NCBI GenBank assembly: GCA_019422105.1
Contig: JAHZDZ010000007.1
Coordinates: 105,971-169,970, forward strand
Reading direction: 5' to 3'
DNA: 64,000 bases
From: Bacillota bacterium
Lineage (GTDB): Bacteria > Bacillota > Clostridia > Lachnospirales > Anaerotignaceae
A program made the translations under genes and the position numbers. A model generated the notes under the pieces. It was not told where the DNA came from. It made no database searches and worked only from the letters and a program-made list of their open reading frames with translations. Of the stretch, positions 1 through 7,612 are shown one piece after another (the first letter of the stretch is position 1; each line of letters starts with the position of its first letter).

Positions 1-69
1 GCTTTTGGGCTTGTTCTCACGCCCCTCCGCCTCTTTCCTGTGTTTACTCCGCTTTATACGGATATTATA
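1..69 (-). repeat. Family B promoter/leader repeat (cut by window edge)
   Basis: Read on the minus strand this begins with TATAAT (64-69, preceded by TGTGC, so an extended -10) followed at once by a CCG/CGG dyad around a TATAAA loop and then GGAG. The same arrangement recurs at 26302, 55857 and 62139. The copy faces out of the window, so the gene it would serve is not visible. Assignment rests on comparison with the other copies. Confidence 0.5.
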
Positions 70-141
70 GCACAGAGGCAATTTTCATAATGAGATTATA
101 TTCTTATTATAGGGAAAAGCAATATTGAGCCGGCAAAGAGT

Positions 142-322
142 TCATTTTGTGATAATTTTATCTCATTTTGATATAAAACCATGATAGTTCACTGCCAATC
201 CTCTTTTGAATCAAAAAACGCTTTGCACTGCAATATGAATTCTATCAAAATGACAAAACTAAAATCCTGTTTACAGTACAATATTTCTCATTTTGAAACA
301 ACAGTATCAAATGTGAAAATGA
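142..322. promoter_or_regulatory. Cluster of five TCATTTTG-type boxes upstream of the enolase paralogue
   Basis: Near-identical octamers TCATTTTG occur at 142-149, 163-170 and 288-295 on the plus strand and at 246-253 on the minus strand; a TCATTTTC variant lies on the minus strand at 315-322. Flanks are AT-rich and often extend to TCATTTTGATA. The cluster lies between 40 and 250 bp upstream of the promoter at 367-395. Binding by a regulator is inferred from repetition only; the protein is unknown. Confidence 0.45.
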
Positions 323-366
323 AATTTGTCCTTTTCCCATGAAAAAGTTTTTCATAGTAATTTACA

Positions 367-395
367 TTGTTTTTGGGGAGGGCCCTTTCTATAAT
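367..395 (+). promoter_or_regulatory. Sigma-A-type promoter of the enolase paralogue
   Basis: TTGTTT (367-372) and a perfect TATAAT (390-395) are separated by 17 bp, about 70 bp upstream of the start codon at 467. Confidence 0.6.
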
Positions 396-466
396 CGTAG
401 GTGTAAAGAGAAAGAACAGCTTACCTATCACCGGACAATAATTCAGATTCCAAAGGAGAGATTAAA

Positions 467-1747
467 ATGGCAAAAAATATTATTACCAATGTAAAAGCCA
501 GAGAAATACTTGACTGCCGCTGGTGCCCAACCGTACAGGTAGAAATCGAAGTTGACAATAAAACAGTGGGAATCGGCAACTGCCCCGCAGGACGCTCCAC
601 AGGAAGCGACGAGGCAAGCGAGGTAAGAGACGGCGGTAAACGCTACAGCGGCTACGGCGTCAGAACAGCAGTTAAAAATGTTGAAACAGAAATCAAAAAC
701 GCGATAATGGGTATGGATGTGACAGATCAGAGAAAGCTTGACCGTGTTATGATAGAGCTGGACGGAACACCAAACAAGAGCAGACTGGGAGCTAATGCCA
801 TTGTCGGCACATCCCTCGCATGCGCTTACGCAGGCGCTAACGCAGTCGGACTCCCTCTTTACAGGTATTTAAACAATAACGCACATATTCTTCCCGTACC
901 TCTTTTGAACCTGTTAAACGGCGGCAAACTGACCTCCAACTATCTTGATTTCCAGGAGTTCTGTATTTTCCCTGTGGGCGCCGAAACCTTCAGCGAGGCT
1001 ATGGAAATCGGCCATGAGGTTTACGAGGTATTGAGAGGCATTGTTGTGAAAAACTATGGCAAAATCGCTGCCAATACCGGCGACGAGGGCGGCTTTGCAA
1101 CACCTGCCACAAGTGTAAGGGAAACACTGGAGCATCTCATAGACGCAGTTGAAAAGGCGGGCTATGCCGATAAGGTAAAATATGGTTTTGACTGTGCCGC
1201 TACTCACTGGTACAATGCAGCAACCCAAAAATACACGCTGGAGGGCGTTGAGTACACAACCGCAGAGCTTATGGATTACTACAAAAAGCTGTGTGCAGAT
1301 TATCCTATCGTTTCCATGGAAGACCCATTTGCTGAGTGTGACGTGGAGGGCTTTGTGCGGGCTACCAACGAGCTTGGCATACAGATTATCGGCGATGACT
1401 TCTTTGTGACAAACCCGGAAATTATGAAACCAAAAATGGCACAGGGCGGTGCAAACGCAATGCTTTGGAAATTTAACCAGGTTGGCACCTTGACACAGGC
1501 CTTTGACGCGGCTCAATTGGCATTCCGGAATAACTACGGCGTTATGGTTTCCGAGAGAAGCGGTGAGACAGAGGACAGCGCTATCTCAGACCTTGTTGTC
1601 GCTCTTGACGCAGGTCAGATTAAAACAGGCTCCGCTGTCCGCAGCGAGCGTGTCGCAAAATATAACAGGCTTCTCCAAATTGAAGCTGAGCTTGGCGGCG
1701 AGGCTGTTTATGCAGGACAGTTTTACAAAAACGGATACGCTAAATAA
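467..1747 (+). CDS. Divergent enolase paralogue, possibly not a glycolytic enolase
   Basis: A 426-residue full-length member of the enolase family (C-terminal TIM barrel). Metal ligands appear intact (Asp242, Glu285, Asp310), as do the catalytic Lys335 in LWKFNQVG and Glu207 in GDEGG. However the N-terminal SRGNPT substrate-loop motif reads CRWCPT (17-22), the active-site His of NGGxHA is Leu155, and the His of SHRSGETED is Glu363. Ordinary enolases keep all of these. The start is set by AAGGAGA 8 bp upstream. The gene stands alone, with its own promoter, a dense cluster of repeated boxes upstream and a strong terminator. I infer a specialised dehydratase-like role or altered activity; a true enolase should be present elsewhere in the genome. 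The family is certain, the reaction is not. Confidence 0.85.
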   Translation: MAKNIITNVKAREILDCRWCPTVQVEIEVDNKTVGIGNCPAGRSTGSDEASEVRDGGKRYSGYGVRTAVKNVETEIKNAIMGMDVTDQRKLDRVMIELDGTPNKSRLGANAIVGTSLACAYAGANAVGLPLYRYLNNNAHILPVPLLNLLNGGKLTSNYLDFQEFCIFPVGAETFSEAMEIGHEVYEVLRGIVVKNYGKIAANTGDEGGFATPATSVRETLEHLIDAVEKAGYADKVKYGFDCAATHWYNAATQKYTLEGVEYTTAELMDYYKKLCADYPIVSMEDPFAECDVEGFVRATNELGIQIIGDDFFVTNPEIMKPKMAQGGANAMLWKFNQVGTLTQAFDAAQLAFRNNYGVMVSERSGETEDSAISDLVVALDAGQIKTGSAVRSERVAKYNRLLQIEAELGGEAVYAGQFYKNGYAK

Positions 1748-1772
1748 TTCTCCAATTTTCCCATAGAATAAG

Positions 1773-1841
1773 CAAACTAAGAGGAAGCAGTTTTACTGCT
1801 TCCTCTTAGTTTGTCAAAAAAGTTCCAAAGGAACTTTTTTG
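1773..1841 (+). terminator. Double terminator after the enolase paralogue
   Basis: A perfect 18-bp inverted repeat (1773-1790 with 1796-1813, loop TTTTA) is followed by a second hairpin, AAAAAAGTTCC/GGAACTTTTTT (1816-1841). The second hairpin and the adjoining TTGACA match the end of the family A elements seen at 4371-4402, so this locus probably carries a one-sided, minus-oriented copy. Confidence 0.65.
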
Positions 1842-2194
1842 AGTCTAACAGAGGAATAAGAGACCCTGTTTCTTCGCACGAGGATTGACTATCGCCAACC
1901 CCTTGAATCAGGGCTTTTCCTCAGTCGGGCAAAGCTCGTCTTGCGGATTTCACTCGAAAAACTCCTTCATGCATCCCGAAGATAGACGGAGACGCCGAAG
2001 GTGTCAGCGACGGGAGGAACGGCCAAAGCGCAGCCCAAGGATTTTGGAGCGATTTTCGACGAAAACGCCAAACACATGAAATGTGTAAGCGTTGAGGAGA
2101 GAGAACAAAATCCGCAGTGGCGGCTTTTGAGCGAAGCGAAAAAGTACTGACCATTTCCAAACCTTTCCGCGATTTGAAAATAGGTTTATTGCAA
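1842..2194. repeat. Non-coding stretch with decayed family A repeat sequence
   Basis: No credible gene. On the minus strand the stretch shares short segments with the 4117-4402 element, including GAGTGAAATCCGCAA, TGAGGAAAAG and TTCCTCTG before the terminal palindrome. A segment with CCCTGTTT and AATCAGGGC is shared with 39238-39350. Confidence 0.45.
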
Positions 2195-2223
2195 TTGACG
2201 GATTTTTCCCAACAGTTTATGAT
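2195..2223 (+). promoter_or_regulatory. Promoter of the rhomboid gene
   Basis: TTGACG (2195-2200) and TATGAT (2218-2223) with 17 bp between them, about 45 bp before the start codon. Confidence 0.65.
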
Positions 2224-2268
2224 AGAATAAGAGATAAATATATATAAATGAACCTTAAGGAGAAGCCT

Positions 2269-3351
2269 ATGGTTACAGATTTTTTGAAAAAAGCGACAAA
2301 GCTGCTGACAGACCAACAATTCACTTTGTCCTCCCAGCTTGGGGGAGAGGAGAATACACAGGTCGTTGTGCTGGTAAAAAATTTAAGCCCCATATTTTAC
2401 GTTGTCTTTCTCTTAGACGGCAGCAGATTGGATATAGACCGCTTCGAAAGAGAGAGAAATGTTTTTCTGAAAAGAGCGGAGGAAAACCTGCCCTCTTATT
2501 TTTGCAGCCGTCTGATATCCTTGCAGGTGATTGCCTGTCCCTTCTATGAAAAAGGCCTTATGGAAAACATCAATCAAAAGGAAATACTGCCGGAAAGCCA
2601 AACCCTGTCCGTATGGTGGCAGGCTGCTTTGAATGAGAAAAAACTGTACGCCGCAAAGGGGCATCCTGACGAGATTTTACAGCTGAAAAAGCTCTTCACC
2701 GCCGCAATGGATACGGAGGCAGAAAGCCTGTCCTTTGAAGAAATCGCCAAAACCGCGCTTCAGAGGGGAGAACTAAAGGAAAAAACCGCTCACTGCCACG
2801 GCACGATGATTCTTCTCGTTATCAATATCGCCGTCTGGGTTACTATGACCTTAAGCGGAAGCGAAAGCTATTATTTTACCCGATATGGATTGGATGCTAT
2901 GCGGGTTACGCATAACGGCGAGATATATAGAATTCTTACCTCCATGTTTCTGCATGCCGGCATGATGCATCTGGCATACAACTGCCTGTCCCTCTATATT
3001 TTCGGCTCAAGGACAGAAAAATACTTCGGCACAATTCCCTTTCTCGCCGTTTACTTTCTTTCAGGACTGGGCGGTGCACTGGGCAGTATACTGTTCACCC
3101 GGGGGCTTGCTGTAGGCGCCTCCGGCGCTATTTACGGCCTTTTGGGGGCCGTACTCGCCTTAAGCCGCCAAAGCCGCAAAACAGTTGACGGCCTGAACTA
3201 TTTCACCATACTGATGATTGTACTGACCGGATTAGCCCTTGGCTTTGCCGGAACGGGAATCGACAACTTTGCCCATATAGGCGGCTTCGTCACAGGCTTT
3301 CTGCTGTCATATCTTTATTTGAAGCTGTCCCCTTTCTCTAAAGGGAAATAA
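2269..3351 (+). CDS. Rhomboid-family intramembrane serine protease
   Basis: A 360-residue membrane protein. The C-terminal half carries the rhomboid fold: HAGMMHLAYN (His/Asn of the oxyanion region), the nucleophile Ser285 in GASGAIYG and the partner His336 in AHIGGFVTGF, with about six or seven hydrophobic segments. The first 175 residues are a soluble domain I do not recognise. The ATG at 2269 is preferred over the one at 2248 because AAGGAG lies 9 bp before it. Rhomboids cleave transmembrane segments of other membrane proteins; the substrate is unknown. Monocistronic with its own promoter. Confidence 0.9.
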   Translation: MVTDFLKKATKLLTDQQFTLSSQLGGEENTQVVVLVKNLSPIFYVVFLLDGSRLDIDRFERERNVFLKRAEENLPSYFCSRLISLQVIACPFYEKGLMENINQKEILPESQTLSVWWQAALNEKKLYAAKGHPDEILQLKKLFTAAMDTEAESLSFEEIAKTALQRGELKEKTAHCHGTMILLVINIAVWVTMTLSGSESYYFTRYGLDAMRVTHNGEIYRILTSMFLHAGMMHLAYNCLSLYIFGSRTEKYFGTIPFLAVYFLSGLGGALGSILFTRGLAVGASGAIYGLLGAVLALSRQSRKTVDGLNYFTILMIVLTGLALGFAGTGIDNFAHIGGFVTGFLLSYLYLKLSPFSKGK

Positions 3352-3408
3352 GTGGTACTTGAATCTTCCGATGGTGGTCTGATATGATAAAAACCATCTT
3401 CCATGCGG

Positions 3409-3780
3409 TTATCTGTATTCCGCTTTTTTGTATTGCGTAAAATCATCATTTATCTGAACCAGCAAAAGTCTTTTTCCCACCTTTTTTGTATATTGAATAG
3501 TGTATGCCGTCCCGCCTGAAACGCCATCCCACAGGGCAACCACCAAATCCGCTCTATCTACAATTTCTCGATTTCGAATCAGAGGCGCTTTTTTACCATT
3601 GTATCTTTGATAGTCTGGGCGTACTTCCATATAGGGAATACGCTTTTTTTCTGCATACATCCGCGCTAAAGCATCAACGCCCTTCGCGCCCCCTGATATA
3701 ATCATCTCCGTGTCCGCAGGTATATAAGGCTCCAAATCCGCCTCCGTAATACTCCTTGAACCAATCACCACTACCTTCAC
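3409..3780 (-). CDS. SLOG/DUF2493-like nucleotide-binding protein
   Basis: A 123-residue Rossmann-like protein beginning at a GTG with AAGGAGG 6 bp upstream; an upstream ATG at 3807 lacks a ribosome site. Motifs are VVIGSRS at the N terminus, ISGGAKGVDALA (residues about 28-39) and DLVVALWDGVSGGT, typical of the SLOG superfamily (DprA/LOG/DUF2493), whose members bind nucleotides or nucleotide-derived ligands. It is transcribed divergently from a ribbon-helix-helix gene at 3907. The function is unknown; a sensor or nucleoside-hydrolase role is speculative. Confidence 0.75.
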   Translation of the reverse strand: MKVVVIGSRSITEADLEPYIPADTEMIISGGAKGVDALARMYAEKKRIPYMEVRPDYQRYNGKKAPLIRNREIVDRADLVVALWDGVSGGTAYTIQYTKKVGKRLLLVQINDDFTQYKKAEYR

Positions 3781-3804
3781 AAAACCCCTCCTTAAATACA
3801 GAGT

Positions 3805-3893
3805 CATTTAAGGGCCTTAAATGGGCCTATTTAAGAATTATAACAGATTATACGGATAAAATAAAGCCAAATTAAACTTAATATGACGTCATA
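3805..3893. promoter_or_regulatory. Divergent intergenic region with two dyads (candidate operators)
   Basis: Between the SLOG gene and the ribbon-helix-helix gene lie a perfect 9-bp inverted repeat CATTTAAGG-G-CCTTAAATG (3805-3823) and a perfect 12-bp palindrome TATGACGTCATA (3882-3893) abutting the AAGGGGG ribosome site of the latter. Such dyads suit a dimeric ribbon-helix-helix repressor; autoregulation is inferred. Confidence 0.5.
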
Positions 3894-3906
3894 AGGGGGC
3901 TTTATT

Positions 3907-4086
3907 ATGGAAATTAAAAACTACACGCTTCGCATAGAAGAGGACTTACTCCGTAAATTTCGTTATGTGGCAAAATATGATGACCGCTCTGTCAATGCTC
4001 AGATTTTAAACTACATCAAAAGAAGCATTGCGGAATTTGAGAAGGAGCATGGAAAAATAGAATTGGAAGATACAGAAAAGAATTAA
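3907..4086 (+). CDS. Small Arc/MetJ-type ribbon-helix-helix protein
   Basis: A 59-residue ORF with AAGGGGG 7 bp upstream. The N-terminal strand (IKNYTLRIEEDLLRKF) followed by two helices (VAKYDDRSVNAQILNYIKRS) matches the Arc-type DNA-binding layout, ending in a charged tail. It is likely a dimeric transcriptional repressor or antitoxin-like protein. Its only neighbour within reach is the divergent SLOG gene, with palindromes between them; no toxin-like partner follows it. Confidence 0.7.
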   Translation: MEIKNYTLRIEEDLLRKFRYVAKYDDRSVNAQILNYIKRSIAEFEKEHGKIELEDTEKN

Positions 4087-4088
4087 AA

Positions 4089-4430
4089 TAACGCCCGCAT
4101 AAAAACATGCGGACGTCAGACTGTCAATAAACTTATTTTAGCCAATAAACAACTGGGGTTCGGGGGCGCAGCACCCCGAGTGAAATCCGCAAAACAAAGC
4201 AAACCGGAAGAGTATACTCCGGCGGCGAAGCCGTTCCCGTAGGGAATTTGTGAGCTTGCCGGGGCTTTGCCCGTTTGAGGAAAAGAGGGAGTTTCAAAAC
4301 AGAGCGGCGGCGCAGCCGCTTTTCTCGAAGAGAAAAGTGATAAAAAATCTCTTTGCTCCTCTGACAATTCAAAAAAGTCCCTTTGGGACTTTTTTGACAA
4401 GCTAACGCCCGCATAAAAACATGCGGGCGT
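4089..4430 (+). repeat. Family A element A1 between duplicated terminator hairpins
   Basis: The 28-bp hairpin sequence starting TAACGCCCGCATAAAAAC is present twice (4089-4116 and 4403-4430) with one mismatch. The 286 bp between begin with CAGACTGTCAATAAAC and end with a GTCCC/GGGAC palindrome plus TTTTTTGACAAG, so the ends are partly inverted copies of each other. No coding capacity is evident. The second hairpin with its T-rich tail would terminate transcripts from the ribbon-helix-helix gene. Confidence 0.6.
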
Positions 4431-4541
4431 TGCTTATTTCACCCTTGGGAACGCTGTCCCCAACCCCCTGCAAGCCTTTGAAAAAAGACTTGAGCTTTTG
4501 AATGTCTCTTACTTCTTTGTAAAAAGTTTCCTTCATACCGA

Positions 4542-4575
4542 GCAAAACCCCGCGCACTTTGCGCGGGGTTTTGCG
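4542..4575. terminator. GC-rich hairpin downstream of icd
   Basis: GCAAAACCCCGCGC and its reverse complement are separated by a 6-nt loop. It lies 70 bp beyond the icd stop on the minus strand and would act as its terminator. The adjoining 4576-4630 carries a second stem (CCGCTTTTT/AAAAAGCGG) typical of the intergenic repeats here. Confidence 0.5.
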
Positions 4576-4644
4576 TTTTTGCCCCGCTTTTTGGAAAAAG
4601 CGGGTGGGGTTGGGCAACGCCCAGGGTTTTCAATTATTTATTCC

Positions 4645-5802
4645 TTACAGCTTCTGAATGGTTTCCATAATATAATCCGCTACCTGCGCCCCCGTAGCGC
4701 CTGTATTCCGCCCTGTGGTGACAACCTTTTTCTCTGTCTGTGTACAGATTTCCAGAGCCTTGTCCAGCTTATCCGCCTCGTCCTGGTATCCGATATGACT
4801 TAACAGCATAGCCGCTGCGCGTATAACACTGCATGGATCTGCATAAATATCCCTGCCCTCCGCAACCATACGGGGCGCAGAGCCATGAATAGCCTCAAAC
4901 ATGGCATATTTCTTTCCGATATTGGCACTTCCCGCCGTACCTACACCGCCCTGGAACTCCGCAGCCTCATCCGTAATAATATCGCCGTAGAGGTTCGGAA
5001 GCACAACCACCTGGAACTGCTGGCGGCGCTTCTCGTCCACAAGCTTCGCCGTCATAATGTCAATATACCAGTCGTCTGCCTCAATGCCGGGATACTCCTT
5101 GGCAATCTCATAAAACACCTTCAAAAACTTTCCATCTGTAGCCTTGATAATATTCGCCTTTGTGACAGCCGTAACCCTTGTCTTTTTGTTCTTTCTTGCA
5201 TATTCAAAAGCCGCCCTGATAATCCTGTCCGTCCCCTCCTGGGTCACTACCGTAAAGTCAATGGAAAGGTCATCATCCACCGCAAAGCCCTTGCTTCCCA
5301 CAGCGTAAGCGCCCTCTGTGTTTTCCCTGTAGAATGTCCAGTCAATACCCTGATCGGGAATTTTGACGGGGCGCACATTGGCAAACAGGTCAAGCTCTTT
5401 TCTCATGGCAACATTGGCACTCTCAATATTAGGCCACGGGTCTCCTGCGCGGGGTGTGGTTGTCGGCCCCTTCAGTATGACATGGCACTGCTTTAATTCC
5501 TCCAAAACATCGTCAGGAATCGCCTTACCGGCCTCCGCCCTCTTCTCAATGGTTAAATCATCTATGTACCTGACCTCTACCTTGCCCTTTTCTATCTCCG
5601 GCTGCAATAAAAATTCCATGATGCGCTGCGCCTGTTTTGTGATAGCAGGACCAATGCCATCGCCGCCGCATACGCCGATAATAATTTTACCAAGCTTATC
5701 ATAATCAATGAATTCCTTGTCGGCATTCATTCTCTCTACTCTTTTCAGCTGTTCCTCCAAAAGCTTTCCAAACCTTTCCTTTGCCGCTTCAATTTTATCC
5801 AT
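4645..5802 (-). CDS. icd: Isocitrate dehydrogenase (isocitrate/isopropylmalate DH family)
   Basis: A 385-residue beta-decarboxylating dehydrogenase that should convert isocitrate to 2-oxoglutarate. Visible signatures: GGDGIGP near residue 48, the SANVAMRKELDLFANVRP substrate segment, YRENTEGAY, and GDIITDEAAEFQGGVG carrying the metal-binding acids. The cofactor loop reads HGSAPRM, lacking the Asp usual in NAD enzymes at that position, so NADP is possible but unproven. The second ATG (5802) is chosen because AGGAGG directly abuts the first. It starts 16 bp after the Re-citrate synthase gene and is surely cotranscribed; together they form the oxidative route from acetyl-CoA and oxaloacetate to glutamate. 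No aconitase is in the window. Confidence 0.88.
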   Translation of the reverse strand: MDKIEAAKERFGKLLEEQLKRVERMNADKEFIDYDKLGKIIIGVCGGDGIGPAITKQAQRIMEFLLQPEIEKGKVEVRYIDDLTIEKRAEAGKAIPDDVLEELKQCHVILKGPTTTPRAGDPWPNIESANVAMRKELDLFANVRPVKIPDQGIDWTFYRENTEGAYAVGSKGFAVDDDLSIDFTVVTQEGTDRIIRAAFEYARKNKKTRVTAVTKANIIKATDGKFLKVFYEIAKEYPGIEADDWYIDIMTAKLVDEKRRQQFQVVVLPNLYGDIITDEAAEFQGGVGTAGSANIGKKYAMFEAIHGSAPRMVAEGRDIYADPCSVIRAAAMLLSHIGYQDEADKLDKALEICTQTEKKVVTTGRNTGATGAQVADYIMETIQKL

Positions 5803-5818
5803 GCGTCCCATCCTCCTG

Positions 5819-7192
5819 TTATTTGTTGTCCATTTCCTTCATGGTATCTAAAGTTATTTTTTCCAGCTCCTCATCTGTAATCAGCGTAACCCTGCCTTCA
5901 TTGTACTGGTCATTGACCCAATTGTAAACCTTTTCCACCAAAGCATCCTTTTTATCCACCATAGCCTCTCCCGTCAAATGGAAATTGGTGTTGATCCAGT
6001 GGGCAATGCCGCTGGTGCCGCTGGTGTTGGAAACAGCGATTTTTGCCGGCCTGTTCAAAATCTTCCCTGTATCAAAGATATTGTATATCTCCTCATTTTT
6101 CAATATGCCGTCCGCGTGAATTCCCGCCCTTGTCACATTAAAATTTTTGCCGACAAAGGGTGTCATAGGCGGTATGGTATAGTGCAATTCCTTCTCATAA
6201 TACTCCGCAATTTCCGTAATCACAGCAGGATCCATGCCGTCAAGGGTACCTCTTAGCTGTGCATACTCAAACACCATGGCTTCCAGGGGCGTATTTCCCG
6301 TTCTCTCCCCAATGCCCAGAAGAGAGCAGTTGACACTCCCCGCGCCATAAAGCCAAGCATAGGTGGCGTTATTGACAGCGCGATAAAAATCGTTATGTCC
6401 ATGCCATTCTATGAGCTCACTGGGAACGCCCGCATGATGATTCAGCCCGTAAATAATGCCCGGTACACACCTTGGCAGTACGCTTCCCGGATAAGTAACG
6501 CCATAGCCCAAGGTATCGCATGCACGAATCTTCACAGGCACTCCCGTATCCCGCATCAGTTCCATCAGCTGCGCCGCGAAGGGAACCACAAAGCCATAGA
6601 AATCCGCCCTGGTAATGTCCTCAAAATGACATCTTGGCTTGATGCCCGTTTCAATACACTCCCGCACTACCGCAATGTAATGGTCAACCGCCTGATGCCT
6701 TGTCATATGCATTTTATGGAAAATATGGTAGTCAGAGCAGCTGACAAGAATACCCGTCTCAGGAATACCCACATCCTTCGCCAGCTCAAAGTCCTTTTTG
6801 GAGGCGCGTATCCATGTGGTGATTTCAGGAAATTGATAGCCCTTCTCCAAACACTGATAGAGCGCTTCCCTGTCCTTTTTTGTGTAAAGGAAAAATTCAC
6901 TCATGCGCACAATACCGTTTGGCCCTGACAGCTTATGCAGCAAATCAAACAGATGGGTAATCTGTTCCACCGTATAGGGCTCCCGTGACTGCTGCCCGTC
7001 ACGGAAAGTAGTGTCCGTAATCCAAAGGTTATCCGGCACACTCATTGGTACGACCCTATGATTGAATACCACCTTCGGCACCTCGGAATAATTAAAATAC
7101 TCCCTGAAAAGGTTCGGTGTTTTTACATCCTGAAGGGGATAGTCCTGTCCGGTACTCTCCAGGAGATTTGTTTTATTATTGATTTCAAACAT
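5819..7192 (-). CDS. Re-type citrate synthase (homocitrate/isopropylmalate synthase-like)
   Basis: A 457-residue DRE-TIM metallolyase. The hallmark DTTFRDGQQSR is at residues 60-70 and metal-binding HGHND at 264-268, with SNTSGTSGIAHW in the C-terminal part. Length and sequence pattern resemble the anaerobic Re-citrate synthase of Clostridium kluyveri rather than the about 500-residue LeuA or shorter homocitrate synthases. It condenses acetyl-CoA and oxaloacetate with opposite stereochemistry to ordinary citrate synthase and is an oxygen-sensitive, metal-dependent enzyme. AGGAGG lies 7 bp before the ATG. First gene of an operon with icd, which supports citrate synthesis for glutamate. Homocitrate synthase is the main alternative. 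Confidence 0.8.
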   Translation of the reverse strand: MFEINNKTNLLESTGQDYPLQDVKTPNLFREYFNYSEVPKVVFNHRVVPMSVPDNLWITDTTFRDGQQSREPYTVEQITHLFDLLHKLSGPNGIVRMSEFFLYTKKDREALYQCLEKGYQFPEITTWIRASKKDFELAKDVGIPETGILVSCSDYHIFHKMHMTRHQAVDHYIAVVRECIETGIKPRCHFEDITRADFYGFVVPFAAQLMELMRDTGVPVKIRACDTLGYGVTYPGSVLPRCVPGIIYGLNHHAGVPSELIEWHGHNDFYRAVNNATYAWLYGAGSVNCSLLGIGERTGNTPLEAMVFEYAQLRGTLDGMDPAVITEIAEYYEKELHYTIPPMTPFVGKNFNVTRAGIHADGILKNEEIYNIFDTGKILNRPAKIAVSNTSGTSGIAHWINTNFHLTGEAMVDKKDALVEKVYNWVNDQYNEGRVTLITDEELEKITLDTMKEMDNK

Positions 7193-7278
7193 GGTTAGCC
7201 TCCTACTCTATCTCAAAGCTTCTCTGTTGCTCTCACGCCTTATTATGCACTTCCATGAATATAAATGTATTGTTTCAT

Positions 7279-7305
7279 TTTATACCAACAAATGTCCTCC
7301 GTCAA
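7279..7305 (-). promoter_or_regulatory. Promoter of the citrate synthase-icd operon
   Basis: On the minus strand TTGACG (7300-7305) is followed 15 bp later by TATAAA (7279-7284; TAAAAT at 17 bp spacing), about 85 bp upstream of the start codon. Confidence 0.55.
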
Positions 7306-7594
7306 TATAACATACGAAAAATCAAAATTTATCACCTTTTAAACAATAAAAATAAAGTATATCCAGTATTTCTCATGAATAAATATACATCTATATTCCT
7401 TTTCTTTATGCTGTAACGTAAAAATACCGCTTATTGATATGTCTTTGATTCAATACATATCAATATTTCAGTATAAAATATCTTTTAATTCAAAAGCTTT
7501 ATACGAAATATGGCCCAGGAAGAAGGCCATTTGACATTTTTATGCACCAATATTAGAATGAAAAAAAGAGAATAATTTAGTACCCGGAAAAAAG
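7306..7594. other. AT-rich divergent intergenic region
   Basis: Together with the promoter segment this gap between the citrate synthase operon and the next plus-strand gene is about 400 bp and very AT-rich. I see no gene, RNA or clear operator in it. Confidence 0.4.
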
Positions 7595-7612
7595 ATGGGA
7601 GCGGCGGTAAAT

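Noticed and set aside
914..1516. 200-residue ORF antisense to the enolase paralogue
   Set aside because: Shadow of the coding frame; no recognisable domain and no ribosome site.
1885..2079. 64-residue plus-strand ORF, Arg-rich
   Set aside because: No ribosome site, low-complexity product, and it lies in repeat-derived non-coding DNA shared with other gaps.
4133..4633. Several short minus-strand ORFs downstream of icd
   Set aside because: They translate repeat and hairpin DNA, lack ribosome sites, and encode Pro/Arg-rich sequence.
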